From: Hesseltinella vesiculosa
Taxonomy: Eukaryota > Mucoromycota > Mucoromycetes > Mucorales > Cunninghamellaceae
Direction: 5' to 3'
Assembly: GCA_002104935.1 (NCBI GenBank)
Contig: MCGT01000006.1
Coordinates: 744,001-808,000 of the forward strand
Length of the DNA: 64,000 nt
The first letter of the stretch is position 1; each line of letters opens with the position of its first letter. The notes beneath the pieces were generated by a model. The model made no database searches. It worked only from the letters and a program-made list of their open reading frames with translations, and was not told where the DNA came from. Shown in pieces: positions 33,202 through 44,450 of this stretch. A program made the translations under genes and the position numbers.

Positions 33202-35384
33202 CTAATCTGTTGGGATGTCGTCCACATCCATGTCTGGTGGAGCGGGCATAAATTCCACTTGATCGTCTTGGATGCAATCAGTGAATATGGATTTGGCTTC
33301 CGCCAGAGCGGCTTCAAAGTCTAGGGAGGCATCGGGGTCGCTACACACATACAGGTTGCCTGGGACTCTGTCCTTGACAGTTTGGCGAGAACGAGCGCAT
33401 TGTTGGTATACGAGATGAAACAGGAACGGGTCGTCCTCTGTAAACACAGAGCGGTCAGTTTTGGTGGGTGGCTTCCAATGCTCTGATAATTTACCTCGGT
33501 GATCTTGGTCCGTTGAGCTGAGCATCGTTTGCACAGCGATCTTCAAAACGTCAATATTTGATCGCGTCGAGAAGTAGGTGACATCTATGCATTGAAAGAA
33601 GTTTAGTAAGATGCGTATTCAATCTCAACCATTCATGCTTACACTGGCCAGGCGGGCAAGCGCTGGTTTCGGAACTCTGATTTTGAACCACGACCAGGTC
33701 GTCCTGGTCATCCTTGGGAGGAATGACCGAGATGCCAATAGCTTGATCGCTACCGGCTTGCGTGAATTGTGAGAGAGGCTCGGCGGACACGAGGATAGCT
33801 TTGGACACCCAGCTGACTTCGCTTTCGAGAGGCTGCCATTCAGAAGGAAGATAATCGAACCCGGTGATGATGGCACCGGCTGTAAACTCCTGTCCATCTG
33901 CTGTCACCACCCCTCTGCATACGCCGGATTCTTGGTCTACCAAGAACGACTTTAGCGATTGGCCTAGGATATAAATTCCACCAAACACAGCACAAGTGCT
34001 AGTTGTGATGGAGCAGGAAAAAAAAAAAAACCCAAATGAGCCCTTTGCTTTTTAGCTTGTCGCAACATGGTCCTGCTCACCGACAAAATGCTTGGGCAAT
34101 TTCACTACCGCCGCCATACATGGCACATAAATAACTTCCTCGGCCAAATCTACCCATTGATCTCAAAAATGCCTGCGTGCGCTCTAAACCTTCCTTGGCC
34201 GTGACTATAGCAAAGACAATCAGAACACCATGGTACCTTCCTTTTTACTTCCTTACCATTTGATGTCGACAGAGAAATACCGTGCACGACGGCACTTTGT
34301 AATTTTCCTGTGATTTTGAACTTGGCCTCCAAATAGTCTGCATACGACTGACTGTCAATGTCTAAGAGGGAAGCAAAAAAAAAAAAAAAAAAAAAGTGAA
34401 GGAGAGGTCGGTCCCAACAGCCTTTTAATACCTTGTAACAGAGCTTCTTCCTTTTCATCAGACATGGCAAATGTAAGAAATTTCATGAGCTTGCGCTTGT
34501 CCACAAGTGAGATGCTCTTGTTCGTAAACACATCTTCCTTGGATCCGGGTACCTGAAAAAATAAGCGCGAATGAGTGTCTCCATCATCCAGACATTCTTG
34601 TTTACTTTTTTCAAAGCATGATCACCGTGGTCAAAGACAAACATGTCGTCCACGCTTTTGAAATCCAAGTATCGGCCTACGCCGCTGCGGATCAGGTCTT
34701 CGACAAGCTGGCCGCGAGCTGCAAGGAGCTTCGGGCAAGTGTCCAAGCTGTATTGGCGAGACGCCTTCAGACATGTCACCAGCGAAGCCAGCTTGCCAAG
34801 ATAAGCACCATCGTCCTTGTCGACAGTGGATTGCCAAGGCGAAATGTACCGCTCTCGGTCGGCTTCGGTTACTTGGGAGAGCAGTGATTCTTCTTGCTCG
34901 GTCAATGGGCCATCATCCTGACCAGCGCTTGCTTCATTCACACCTAATGTCAAAGCCACATGCTGAAAGCTGTTTTTACAGTTGCCATCGAATGCTATCG
35001 TAAAGGCTGGCACGGTGTCTGCAAATTCAAAAATGCCACGAGGGAGCAAGGTGAATCGACTGCGGTTATGAAAATGGAGGCGAGCCCTCACCTTTGACAT
35101 TGTCAGTGTTTGTGACCTTTTCCTTCCAATCCAGTAATGGCTTTAATGCATAGACGCTCCAGCTGGATCCATATTGCATGTTGCTGTCGAGATGAAGTAC
35201 CTTTTTTCCGGCTCGCGACAAGGCTCTGTTGCAACAGTAAATAAAACCATCGTCCGTGTCCTGCGCTCGTATGGCACTTTTTCACCGACTCCACTTTTTT
35301 AACTTACCCTGCAACAATGGATTCTGTAAGTCCAGTACCAAGGACAATTACATCAAAGTGAGTATCTTCCAGTTGATCAGTCAT
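33202..35384 (-). CDS. MRS6: Rab escort protein (Rab geranylgeranyltransferase component A, Mrs6-like)
   Basis: Presents newly made Rab GTPases to geranylgeranyltransferase II; same fold as Rab GDI. Exons 35384-35308, 35225-35092, 35018-34606, 34552-34432, 34361-34257, 34204-34081, 33998-33643, 33584-33495 and 33437-33202 join in frame to 551 residues. The N-terminus has the dinucleotide-fold motif VIVLGTGLTESIVAGALSRAG. Further blocks: HLDSNMQYGSSWS, the Rab-binding CPKLLAARGQLVEDLIRSG, and MGRFGRGSYLCAMYGGGSEI. An insertion carrying VDDMFVFDHGDHALKKVPG separates REP from GDI, as does the acidic end DMDVDDIPTD. The protein is about 100 residues longer than GDI. It is divergent from the Gag-like gene with only 102 bp between ATGs. 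Confidence 0.92.
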
Positions 35385-35486
35385 TGTGAAACTCTTGGAG
35401 AAAGAAGAGGTCGGCGGCGAGGCATTTTTTTCCCTATTTTTTTTTCCTGCCCTTTTCTTCTTCTACTTCTTCTTGTCAGCCGATCA

Positions 35487-36944
35487 ATGACAGGCACGAA
35501 TGAAAAGGCACCTGATCTAGGGTCAATCAATGCCGAATTGAATGTAGAGTTGATGCAAGAACAAACCATCCTCGCCAAAGAGCTGGAGGACTACATCCAG
35601 CACTTTCAAGAACTTACCCAGTTTGGCAAATACGAGCTCAAGGAGCGTGAAAAGATTGTGTTGTTTGTGATGAATCTTCATCCTCGATGGAAACGATTGG
35701 TCGAGCACTATGAACCTCTTGCAACATGTGTCAATGATATTATCTTTATGGTCCGATACCATAGCGCCAAGTACTCTGTCCTACTTGGAGCTCCTGCCCA
35801 TTACGACATGCCCATCTTTGATTCGAGCTCTGCGAAACAAGCCCTGGCCAGTGGCGATTTCGCTTGGGCAAGGTGCCCAAGCCCTGTGCCTTCTTCCCCT
35901 GATAACGGGCCTGAGACAGCTACCAAGGATACTCGGCCAGCACCCATCAAGGTAGTCCGCAACGATCCTCTTGCTTCCTCCCCGTCGATCCCCTCCCCAC
36001 AACAACAAGCCTCTCCCACCCCGCAGACTGCCACGCCTGCCACGCCTACCGTACCTTCCATGCCCGCCACGCCTGTTTCCTCAACCCCAGCTGTTCCTGC
36101 CACCAAAGAAACCACGGCGCCCGTCAAAAAAGAGGCCGATGAGAAAGCAGCGTCCCCCGCCCTCTCTCCCACAGCCACGACACCTCAGCCACCAGACGCG
36201 AGCCCTCCTGGCCCCTCCACACCTCGATCCAAGCCGGCGGCTGCAACAAAGAGCAGCAGCAGCACAACCACTTCCACCTCGACTTCAACGGCCCAGACGT
36301 GCAACGATTGCCAAAGCAAGGCCGGCAAGAAGAGCAAGTCCAAGAAGAAGAAGAGGAAAAATCAATATGCAGAGTGGCCCTTTTTTGCTGACCATCCTGA
36401 ACTTTTCCACGAACTGGCCATGCGATTCGAGCATTTTATCCACAAGGACGCCCAGGACGAAGACTCGGTGTGCAGCTACTTGCCAAAGGCCCATGAGAAC
36501 GTCAATCTACCCTTTTTGAACCTCAGTATCCACGACCACACAATCGAAGCCTTACTTGCAAAGCAACGATGGCAATCGTCTGTGATCTCCATCACTGGCC
36601 TCCGATGCATCGGCCTCAGCGTGTTTGACATTGATGACGAAGACAAGGAACGCGTGGTGACCGAGTTTGGTGTGGTCGAGCAAAGCATGGGCTCCGTCAT
36701 GCTACCGGTGCGCTACGAACCTGAATGCCCTGGTGCCTGTTATACTGCCGTGCGCTTCCAGGTCCTGCCAATGATCTACGGAAACCGTGTAGCCATGATC
36801 CTCGGTGCCGACTTTTTTGCTGGCACCAATGCCAAGTTTTACCCCAGTCGGCGAAAAGTCCAGATCAATGACCACGAGGTGCAGTTCAATACCAAGACCC
36901 TGAACATGGACTCGCCTCTCCTTCCTGCTCCTTTTTATAGATAG
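35487..36944 (+). CDS. Gag-capsid plus retropepsin-like protein, paralog 1, probably domesticated
   Basis: Intronless 485-residue frame. Residues about 25-115 resemble the C-terminal capsid part of retrotransposon Gag (YIQHFQELTQFGKYELKERE, FVMNLHPRWKRLVE, then a helix around NDIIFMVRYHSAKY). A block shared with the paralog follows (HYDMPIFDSSSAKQALASGDF). A long Pro/Thr/Ser linker with a lysine cluster (KKSKSKKKKRK) comes next, then a C-terminal retropepsin-like fold with the late motif AMILGADFF. At the place of the catalytic D-T/S-G the sequence reads ALLAKQRW. No reverse transcriptase, integrase or LTR is visible. An AG (CTTGTCAG) seven bases before the ATG suggests a 5'UTR intron. The frame is intact, so it is probably an expressed host gene; that is inference. 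Confidence 0.75.
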   Translation: MTGTNEKAPDLGSINAELNVELMQEQTILAKELEDYIQHFQELTQFGKYELKEREKIVLFVMNLHPRWKRLVEHYEPLATCVNDIIFMVRYHSAKYSVLLGAPAHYDMPIFDSSSAKQALASGDFAWARCPSPVPSSPDNGPETATKDTRPAPIKVVRNDPLASSPSIPSPQQQASPTPQTATPATPTVPSMPATPVSSTPAVPATKETTAPVKKEADEKAASPALSPTATTPQPPDASPPGPSTPRSKPAAATKSSSSTTTSTSTSTAQTCNDCQSKAGKKSKSKKKKRKNQYAEWPFFADHPELFHELAMRFEHFIHKDAQDEDSVCSYLPKAHENVNLPFLNLSIHDHTIEALLAKQRWQSSVISITGLRCIGLSVFDIDDEDKERVVTEFGVVEQSMGSVMLPVRYEPECPGACYTAVRFQVLPMIYGNRVAMILGADFFAGTNAKFYPSRRKVQINDHEVQFNTKTLNMDSPLLPAPFYR

Positions 36945-37748
36945 CGGGCATTTTATAAATAAATAAATAAAAAATAAAAAAAATAAACCCAAGCATTGTT
37001 ATTTCTATTTCTACTTTATAGCCAATTGTACTGAAGTGTAGAATCGATGATGGGCAAGGGTGAACCAGGCGGAAGGTATCCTGGTTGGTTGTCGGGTTTG
37101 CAAACCATGGACCCAGCCGCTGTTTGCACGAGCAATGTTTTACGTCAATGCGTTTCACCAAAGGTCACAGCAAACGTGGCTCTCAACGCGCCTTCGGCTT
37201 GTGCGGCAGAAGTACGAAAGAGTTGGTGCGACAGTGATTGGCTCAGGTGGCCCGCCTCTTGTTCCCCAAACAATTTTTTGGCAATCATGATTTTGCGGGG
37301 AAACTGTGATTCGGCTAGCCAAAACGTGGTTGGCCCAAATGGCCCTGGCTGATCTTTATCTCCCGAAAAAACACTGCCACTGTTAACACATGTGCACTTT
37401 TCTACCCCAAATTTTTCAATTGGAAAAAAAAAAAAAAAAAAAAAAAGCCACTGATCGTTTATCATTTTTGGCTTGTTCAGTATTTTTTATATCCGTCTTT
37501 CACTTTATGACTGGTAATGGTGAATAGGAAAGATATCTTCATGGTAAGAACAAGAAGGACAAGAAAATCGAGATGGCCGAGTGACAGGTGAAATGAAATT
37601 CCCATGTGAAACACAAAAAAAACGAAGCAAACCTACTTCGGGCCTTTAAATTCTCAGGCACACATAAAAATAAAAGTGGGGTTGCACGTTTTTTCCTCTC
37701 CCTTTTCTTCACACTTTTTTAATCCTTTCCAGCCATTCGCTCATCATC
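36945..37748. other. intergenic, no supported gene
   Basis: About 800 bp between the Gag-like gene and the P450 reductase gene. It has AATAAA repeats right after the stop (36957-36990) and an A run at 37423-37446. No frame shows a domain. The P450 reductase promoter must lie in the last part. Confidence 0.5.
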
Positions 37749-40204
37749 ATGACGACACAACGCTCCCAACGGTTAAGAGCCGGTCTTGACATGATTGTGC
37801 TGGGCACAGTTGGTCTTGGTCTCGTTGCCTGGCTAACACGAAAAGTCTTTTTTTCCAAAGGGACATCCTCTTCGTCCAATTACGTCTCCAGCCCTCCTCC
37901 TATCGCCACCCCTAATGCGCCAAAGAAACCTGAACGAAACTTTGTTAAAATCATGGAACAACAAGTAAGCCTTTCTTTTACTGCCTCTCTAGCATCCCTT
38001 CTAGTGGCTCATGATGTTCACTTTCTAACAATAACCTAGGGACGAAAGGTGATCTTCTTCTATGGCTCTCAAACTGGCACGGCCGAAGACTTTGCTGCTC
38101 GTCTTGCTAAAGACTGTCATCAAAAATATGGCGTCAGTGCCATGACTGCTGATATCGAAGCCTATGACATGTCCTATCTCGACACCGTCCCTGCTGATTC
38201 TTTGGCCGTCTTTGTCGTGGCTACCTACGGTGGTAAAGTTTCCCTCCTTTTTTTCGAAACCCGGTACTCACGTCTTCTTGATGACAGAGGGCGAACCAAC
38301 CGATAATGCTGTTGATTTTTGGGAATTCCTGATGGACGACTCGCCTCAATTCTCGGGTATGGACAACATGGATTCCCCGCTGTCCAACCTTCGCTTCGTG
38401 GTGTTTGGTCTCGGCAACAAAACCTATGAACATTACAATGCAGTGGCTCGCCGTCTCGATGAACGCTTCACAGCCCTCGGTGCCACCCGGATCGGCGAAC
38501 GCGGCGAAGGTGACGACGACTCCTCCCTTGAAGAAGACTTCCTTGCATGGCAAGAAGGTATGTGGCCTGCCTTTTGTCAAGCCTTGGGCGTGGACGAAAA
38601 CAATGCAAAATCCGGCCCACGAGAACCCATCTATGCTGTGGAAGAGCTGGCTTCTTTTGACGCTGACGATGTCTACTATGGTGATTTGACTGAACGATCC
38701 ACCTCTGAGTAAGCGCCTTTGGCGTAATAAAAATAACCACTCATCTTTTTTTTTCTTTTAGACAAATTGTGTATGACGCCAAGCGGCCTTTCAATGCTCC
38801 GCTGACTAGCCGAGAATTGTTCAAAGAAGGAAATGACCGTCACTGCCTGCATTTGGACATCGACATCTCCGGCACAAACCTGACTTATCAAACTGGGGAT
38901 CACGTTGCTATCTGGCCAACCAACAACGACGACCAAGTTCAACGCCTGGCTGCCTTGCTTGGATTGAAGGAACGCCTGGATACTGTGATCATGGTCAAGG
39001 CCACTGACCCTGCTGCCTCCAAGCAATATCCTTTTCCTGCCCCCACCACCTACCGTGCCATCTTTGCCCATTACCTGGATATCTGTGCCATTCCTTCCCG
39101 CCAAGCCCTTTCTCAGCTGGTCGAATTCGCCCCCGAGGGCCAAGTGCGCGAAGCCTTGACCACCCTTGCCTCTGATAAAGACCAATACCGCCTGCATGTG
39201 CACGAAGCTGTTCGCAACCTGGGCGAAGTGCTCGAACACGTCCTCGGCAGCGCTTCATCTGACGCCGGTGCCTTTTCTCAAGTTCCTTTTGATCTCATTG
39301 TGGAATGCGTGTCTCGCCTGCAGCCTCGTTACTACTCCATCTCCTCCTCCTCCAAGGAGTCCCCACACATCATCTCCGCCACCGCCGTCACCCTCTCCTA
39401 CCAACCTGACCCTACTCCTGAACGCACTGTCTACGGCGTCAACACCAATTACCTTTACCATATCCATGCCACTGTTCACCAGCTTCCCTCGCCAGGTCCT
39501 GCCTATGATCTAGCCGGCTCTCGCGGCGCCCTTTACGACGCTGCCCAGTCTATTTGCAAGCTACCTGTCCACGTCCGACGCTCTCAGTTCAAGCTGCCTC
39601 GAAACTCCTCCCTGCCTGTCATCATGGTCGGTCCTGGCACTGGTGTAGCTCCCTTCCGGTAAGTGCTGGAACACACATAGAAAAAAAAGGGAGGGTATTC
39701 AACGTTTCCTTTTTACTTTGCACAGAGGCTTTGTGCGTGAACGTGTAGCATTAAAAAACGATGGCAAACAAGTCGGTCCGACCGTACTCTTCTTTGGCTG
39801 CCGCCACTCGCAACAAGACTATCTCTATGGGGATGAATGGCCCGAACTCTTTGCCACTCTTGGTGGGGAATCACAAATGATCAATGCCTTTTCCCGTGAA
39901 ACCGAGCAAAAGGTCTATGTGCAGCATCGTCTCAAAGAACACGGCGAAGCCATGTGGGCCCTGATCGAAAAGGGCGCCTTTATTTACGTGTGCGGGTACG
40001 GACTCCTTTGATGTTTACCCTTTAGATGAAAAGGTCTGACCCTCTCCTTTTCTTTTTAGTGACGCAAAGCACATGGCCCACGATGTCCAAGAAGTGTTTA
40101 TCGGTCTTGCTGAAACCTACGGGGGCCGAACCAAAGAAAGAGCCGGTGCCTTTATCAAACAACTGCGCACCTCTGGCCGTTACCAAGAAGATGTTTGGAG
40201 CTAG
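37749..40204 (+). CDS. NCP1: NADPH-cytochrome P450 reductase
   Basis: ER-anchored flavoprotein passing electrons from NADPH through FAD and FMN to cytochromes P450. Exons 37749-37964, 38040-38232, 38288-38708, 38762-39658, 39726-39995 and 40060-40204 give 713 residues. An N-terminal membrane anchor (IVLGTVGLGLVAWL) is followed by the FMN flavodoxin domain (FYGSQTGTAEDFAARLAKD, VFVVATYGEGEPTDNA, VFGLGNKTYEHYN). Next is the FAD domain (RLQPRYYSISSSS) and then the NADP domain (MVGPGTGVAPFRGFV, FFGCRHSQQDYLY, VYVCGDAKHMAHDV). The C-terminus ends in a conserved aromatic-Ser position (YQEDVWS). The P450 substrates cannot be told from here; no P450 gene is in the window. Confidence 0.96.
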
Positions 40205-40407
40205 ATGTCTTCATTTCCCTCCTTATCAATCTGTATAGAATAGACCCTTTCTCCTCTTCGACTTCCCTTTTTCTTCCTTCCTCTCGCACGTGTAATTTTG
40301 TTTATATCCATTTTTATTTTATCATTGCTTCAAAGAAATCTAATCATCTACAGCTTGTTTATATGGCTGTCTCGGCGGCTTCAAGCCCAAAGACAGCACG
40401 GGGGGTA

Positions 40408-41004
40408 TCACGAGTTGGCCAGTTTTTTTTCCAGTTCTCGAAAAGCTCGCATGGCTGGGTCCATATCATCTTTGGGGTTCTCGTCAGCCTGCTTTGATTG
40501 TATCAGGTCAGGTAAAGGTTCACCGGCCCGGGCGAATTTTTGCTGCAAGTCATCCATTTGCTGCTTGTACGTTTCCATTTCTTCTTCGTAAATATCATAC
40601 ACGCTACAAATAAATAAATAAAAATCGAGCGTGAGTCATCTTGGCAGAAGCTGTTTCTGTCTCACCAATAGGTGCAACCACTGTCAATAGGAGAGAAAAG
40701 ATGGTGAGGCGAAAGTAATGAGCCTTGTCGATCGTTACCTCATACAGCAATTTTCAGGTGGTGGTGGTTTCTTGGGTACACTCATTTGCTTACCCTGGAG
40801 CAGAACAAATGAAGGATGGTCATCATGGGGTGGTGTGGAAGCAGGAGCTGGGGTTTCTAGCTTGAGAGGCGTTTTATTCGTCTCGACAGAGGTCATGGGG
40901 CGGATCTGATCTAATATTAACGACCAATAGCCACTGTAAGGAGCTGGATGGGTGTGATAGCATCGTAGCCGCTGGGTATAATTGCTTCTCGGTAGAGACC
41001 ACAT
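40408..41004 (-). CDS. oxidoreductase-like domain protein (OXLD1 type)
   Basis: Short protein with the oxidoreductase-like (Oxidored-like) cysteine motif, in animals and fungi usually mitochondrial. Exons 41004-40739, 40680-40666 (15 nt) and 40603-40408 give 158 residues. The conserved core is built across all three exons: PKKPPPPENCCMSGCTYC and then VYDIYEEEMETY. The 15-nt exon supplies SGCTY and completes the C-x4-C spacing. The N-terminus is basic with few acids (MWSLPRSNYTQRLRCYH), consistent with a mitochondrial presequence. The C-terminal part is a charged helix. Its role is unknown. It is convergent with the P450 reductase gene. Confidence 0.82.
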
Positions 41005-41266
41005 GAATGGGAAAATGAAAAATGATCTATTATGGAAGGCGTTGAGCGCAGCTTTTTCAGCAGCCAAAAAAAAAAAAAAATTGGGCCTGAAATGACTGGC
41101 GAATCATGTGAAAGAGTTGATCACACCAAAAGGCGGCAAGACCTTTTATTTTTTTTGGTGTTCTTCTTTTCAACAAACATTCACAATACATCCAAAGTTT
41201 AACAATGTAGGTGTCCTGCTGATACACGCGCCATAAAAAAGAACCGACAATGAAGAAGAGCATATA

Positions 41267-42043
41267 ATGACGAGACAGGTGCGACGATAGGGATACTGAT
41301 AAACACTCTTTACTTTCTGGTAGGTCTGAGCCTTATGATCCTTATATTCCCAACAACCAACAATCCGGCGGTGCTGGTGGCAATCAAAAGACTCAAAAAG
41401 TGCAACAACAAGTCGATGAAGTCGTGAACATTATGCAAGAAAACATTGATAAGGTCATGCAACGTGGCGAACGCCTGGATGATTTGCGGGGAAAGACAGG
41501 TACGCTAGTCTTGGCAAAAAAGGATGAATGTTTTCACAAGATGAAAGCTTGTCTTATATATATTTATTTTATATACTGATGCCATTTTTTATTTTGGTTT
41601 CAAATAGAGGACCTGCAATCAACGGCTGGTCATTTCCGTCGTGGTGCTAACCAAGTGCGCAAGCGAATGTGGTGGAAGGATTTGAAATGGGTAAGTTCAT
41701 CTCGCTCACTCATTTTTCAATTTCCTTCAGGCACACTAAAAAAATCTCCCCTTGTTCTTTATTATTCTCATAGAAAATCATTATTGGTGTGACCATTCTT
41801 GTCATTTTGGCCATCATTATTGGTAAAGGAAAAAGAGAAGGGGTTGGTAGTATCTTTAACTGATGGGTAATTTTTTTTATTCCTTTTTCTAGGTTCCATT
41901 GTCGGCACTCAGGTAAACGAAGAACCCTCCCAAGCCCAAGCCCCGATGTACTAACCTCCCGTTTTCTCTTTCCTCATCGTTAGACTCACAACAACGGCGG
42001 TGGCTCTCCTCCTCCTCCTCCTCCATCAACCACCTCTGCTTAA
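41267..42043 (+). CDS. synaptobrevin/Snc-type R-SNARE
   Basis: v-SNARE for fusion of secretory or endosomal vesicles with the plasma membrane. Exons 41331-41499, 41608-41690, 41774-41822, 41893-41912 (20 nt) and 41984-42043 encode PYDPYIPNN, the SNARE motif (VDEVVNIMQENIDKVMQRGE, with the central Arg in MQRGER), FRRGANQVRKRMWWKDLKW, and the membrane anchor IIIGVTILVILAIIIG. A short proline-rich lumenal end follows. The first coding exon is uncertain: ATG ACG AGA CAG at 41267-41278 joins in frame if the acceptor is CTGAG at 41330, giving 130 residues. The stronger acceptor TAG (41323) would add a residue or two but needs another, unseen, first exon. Confidence 0.85.
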
Positions 42044-44450
42044 GGAATTTGTTTACCAGCCTTCCCCTTCTCCTTTCTACGTGCTATTTATTATTTTTTT
42101 TTACCCCAACCCTCGATCGATTTGGAAGTCCACTCGAAAACATAAAAATTCAACATCCCGCAATGGTTAAAAAAAAAAAAAAAAAAACCGACCTACACAG
42201 CCCATGTTCCCAAGAGATAAGATAAGCTGTTGAACTGACAACGCAACGGCATGAACATTCCGTACATGAACGGTAAAGAAGGGAAATAGCCTAAAATGGC
42301 CAATATAGCCAAGTGAGAAAAGCTGAAACCGCATTTGGCATAAAGTCGATTTGTCTAATTTGAAGTCTAGAACATGTGTCACGTTCTTACGGCATACAAA
42401 GAGAAAAGGATCCACCCATCAGTGATCTGCATAGTAAAATACTGGGGGCTAAGAAAAGCTAGAACAGCCAGCTGAAAAATCATCGTAAATACCAAACACT
42501 TGCTTGCCACTACGCCACTGCAGAGCAGATTTTAACGCACAAAAGTATGGCTTGGCAAACAGACATCCAACTAAGGCCATCCAGCAAAAATATTCATATA
42601 GAGCTTGCCCTCTCTCAAACTACCCAGCCCGACTTGTCGCCGGAAAATAAAAGGTAGCCTATCAGTGTGAAATTTGTATGGGCGCTGTAGAGCACGAATG
42701 GAATCAATCGATCATGATAAACACATCCCACCGCGTGAGACACCGAAGGCGATGACTGCGTTTGAAATGAGGAATGGCCAACGGCAGGTATTGATCAGTG
42801 CCTTTTTTTGTCCTCACTATGCACCAGCACTTTGTGTTGGCCATCATTGTAATCAAATGTTTTTGAAAAGTCGAAAAAAATGCTACTTTTTCAATGCTGT
42901 ACCCAAGGGGTAAAGAAATGAATGCATCGCCACGAGCGGAGAAATTGCAGGTGGACAAAGTGAACAGGTGTCTGCTCATTTTTTGGCTTCACTCTTTAAT
43001 TGAACCGATCTTAAATTTCTACAGGATTTTCTATGCAACATTTCTACATTCCTGGCAGAAACAGTATGTCAATAATAGGCACTGCAGGACGCAAGGAGCG
43101 TGGCTGGCCTCTTTAATCTGACGTGGCCCTGGTGCACTGATTTCCAAAGCTTTGATATAGACGGAAACGGACGTGAGAAGCCAGATATTCCCACCTGCGA
43201 CAAGTCAATTACAAACCTGCTCCCCTTTTCTTATGAGGCTCAGTTAGAGTCGGAAGGAGAGAAATGATATGAAACGAAATCATTGACGGGAAATAAAAAA
43301 AATGCAAGGCAGGGACCCAAAGGCGTGCTCACCTTGAATTTCAAAGCGCGCATCTCGTAGATTGCCACGCATGTTGCACCTGCCTTTATGAAAATTATAA
43401 AATTGAAGTCGAGAGGATTTATCTTTTTTTTCTGACACTTTGCGAGCTGATTCGATCATTTTGCTATTTCGGTTCAAGTAGCAACAACAATCAAGAAAAA
43501 AAAAAACGAAATCGCCTCAAAAGAGGGGGGGGGGTTGTGAGGTGCCATGCACCCTAACCCATCCAGGCCCAGGCTCGCTTTCAAATTTGCCATAGAATGA
43601 TCACTGTCATGTTCATATGCAATGGTCCTTAACCTAGACCTGTAAAAATTAAAGACTTAACCGATGCCAATGCTCACCTCACTGGACAGGTACCAATTGG
43701 GAGCAAGCGTCACTCTTAGCATGAAATGGAAGTGGAATAATGCACTATGGCTCCCAGACTCGCAACTGGCTTGGATCCTTTTGATTTCCCCTGTGCGGGT
43801 AGGTAATACTGTAATGGCAGTGATGAGGTTTAAAGGATAGGTGCCGATTTTGATCAAGACTAGGTAACAAGAGACACCCGTTTATTCACCCTGTCAGAGG
43901 CGGAGAGTAGATCTCTCACAAAAATGATGATGGTGTTATCACACCTCACCAGAGGTAAGTCATGGTGACCTGGCTCTAGCCGTGGATTTGCCGTGAGTGA
44001 CATCGATGTAAAAAAACTGCTGTCGCATACGAAGTCGTCGTCGAACGCTTCTGGATAATCGCGGTGTTGGTACAAGTAAAATATGGCAAAGTATCTCTCA
44101 CTTAAAGCAAACTAATTCAAAGCCGAAAGTTGGGAAGTTTTCCCTATTTTTTTTTTTTAGACTTTAAATTGCCATGAATGGGGGCAGCATTCTCTATGGC
44201 TAAAAAGGAAAAAAGAAGAGGAGGTTGTCCGAGATGCCAGAAGTATGGCATGACTCGGCCCAGCGGCACGGCTGTGTCTCCTTACCACTAAAGTCCGGAA
44301 GGAATGCGCAGAAAAGAAGGAATTCTTCATTTGAAATCGCAAGTTGTGACATCAATGGAGAAGGCCGTGTAAAAAGATGAAAACAAATAAAAAGGTGGGG
44401 TATTTTTTTTTTGTCTAATTCATATTTCGTTCGGAAATAAATATTATATC
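42044..44450. other. 2.4 kb stretch without a supported gene
   Basis: Open frames here are short and mutually incompatible. Two minus-strand frames (44075-43860 and 43857-43657) carry coding-like text and possible splice sites (GTGAGG near 43950; TAG near 43913), but I could not join them into a gene with a start and stop. A run of A and then G (43495-43533) and a T/A run near 44147 are visible. It may hold a decayed gene. Confidence 0.45.

Noticed and set aside
38676..39239. 187-codon minus-strand open frame
   Set aside because: Antisense to the FAD domain of the P450 reductase gene.
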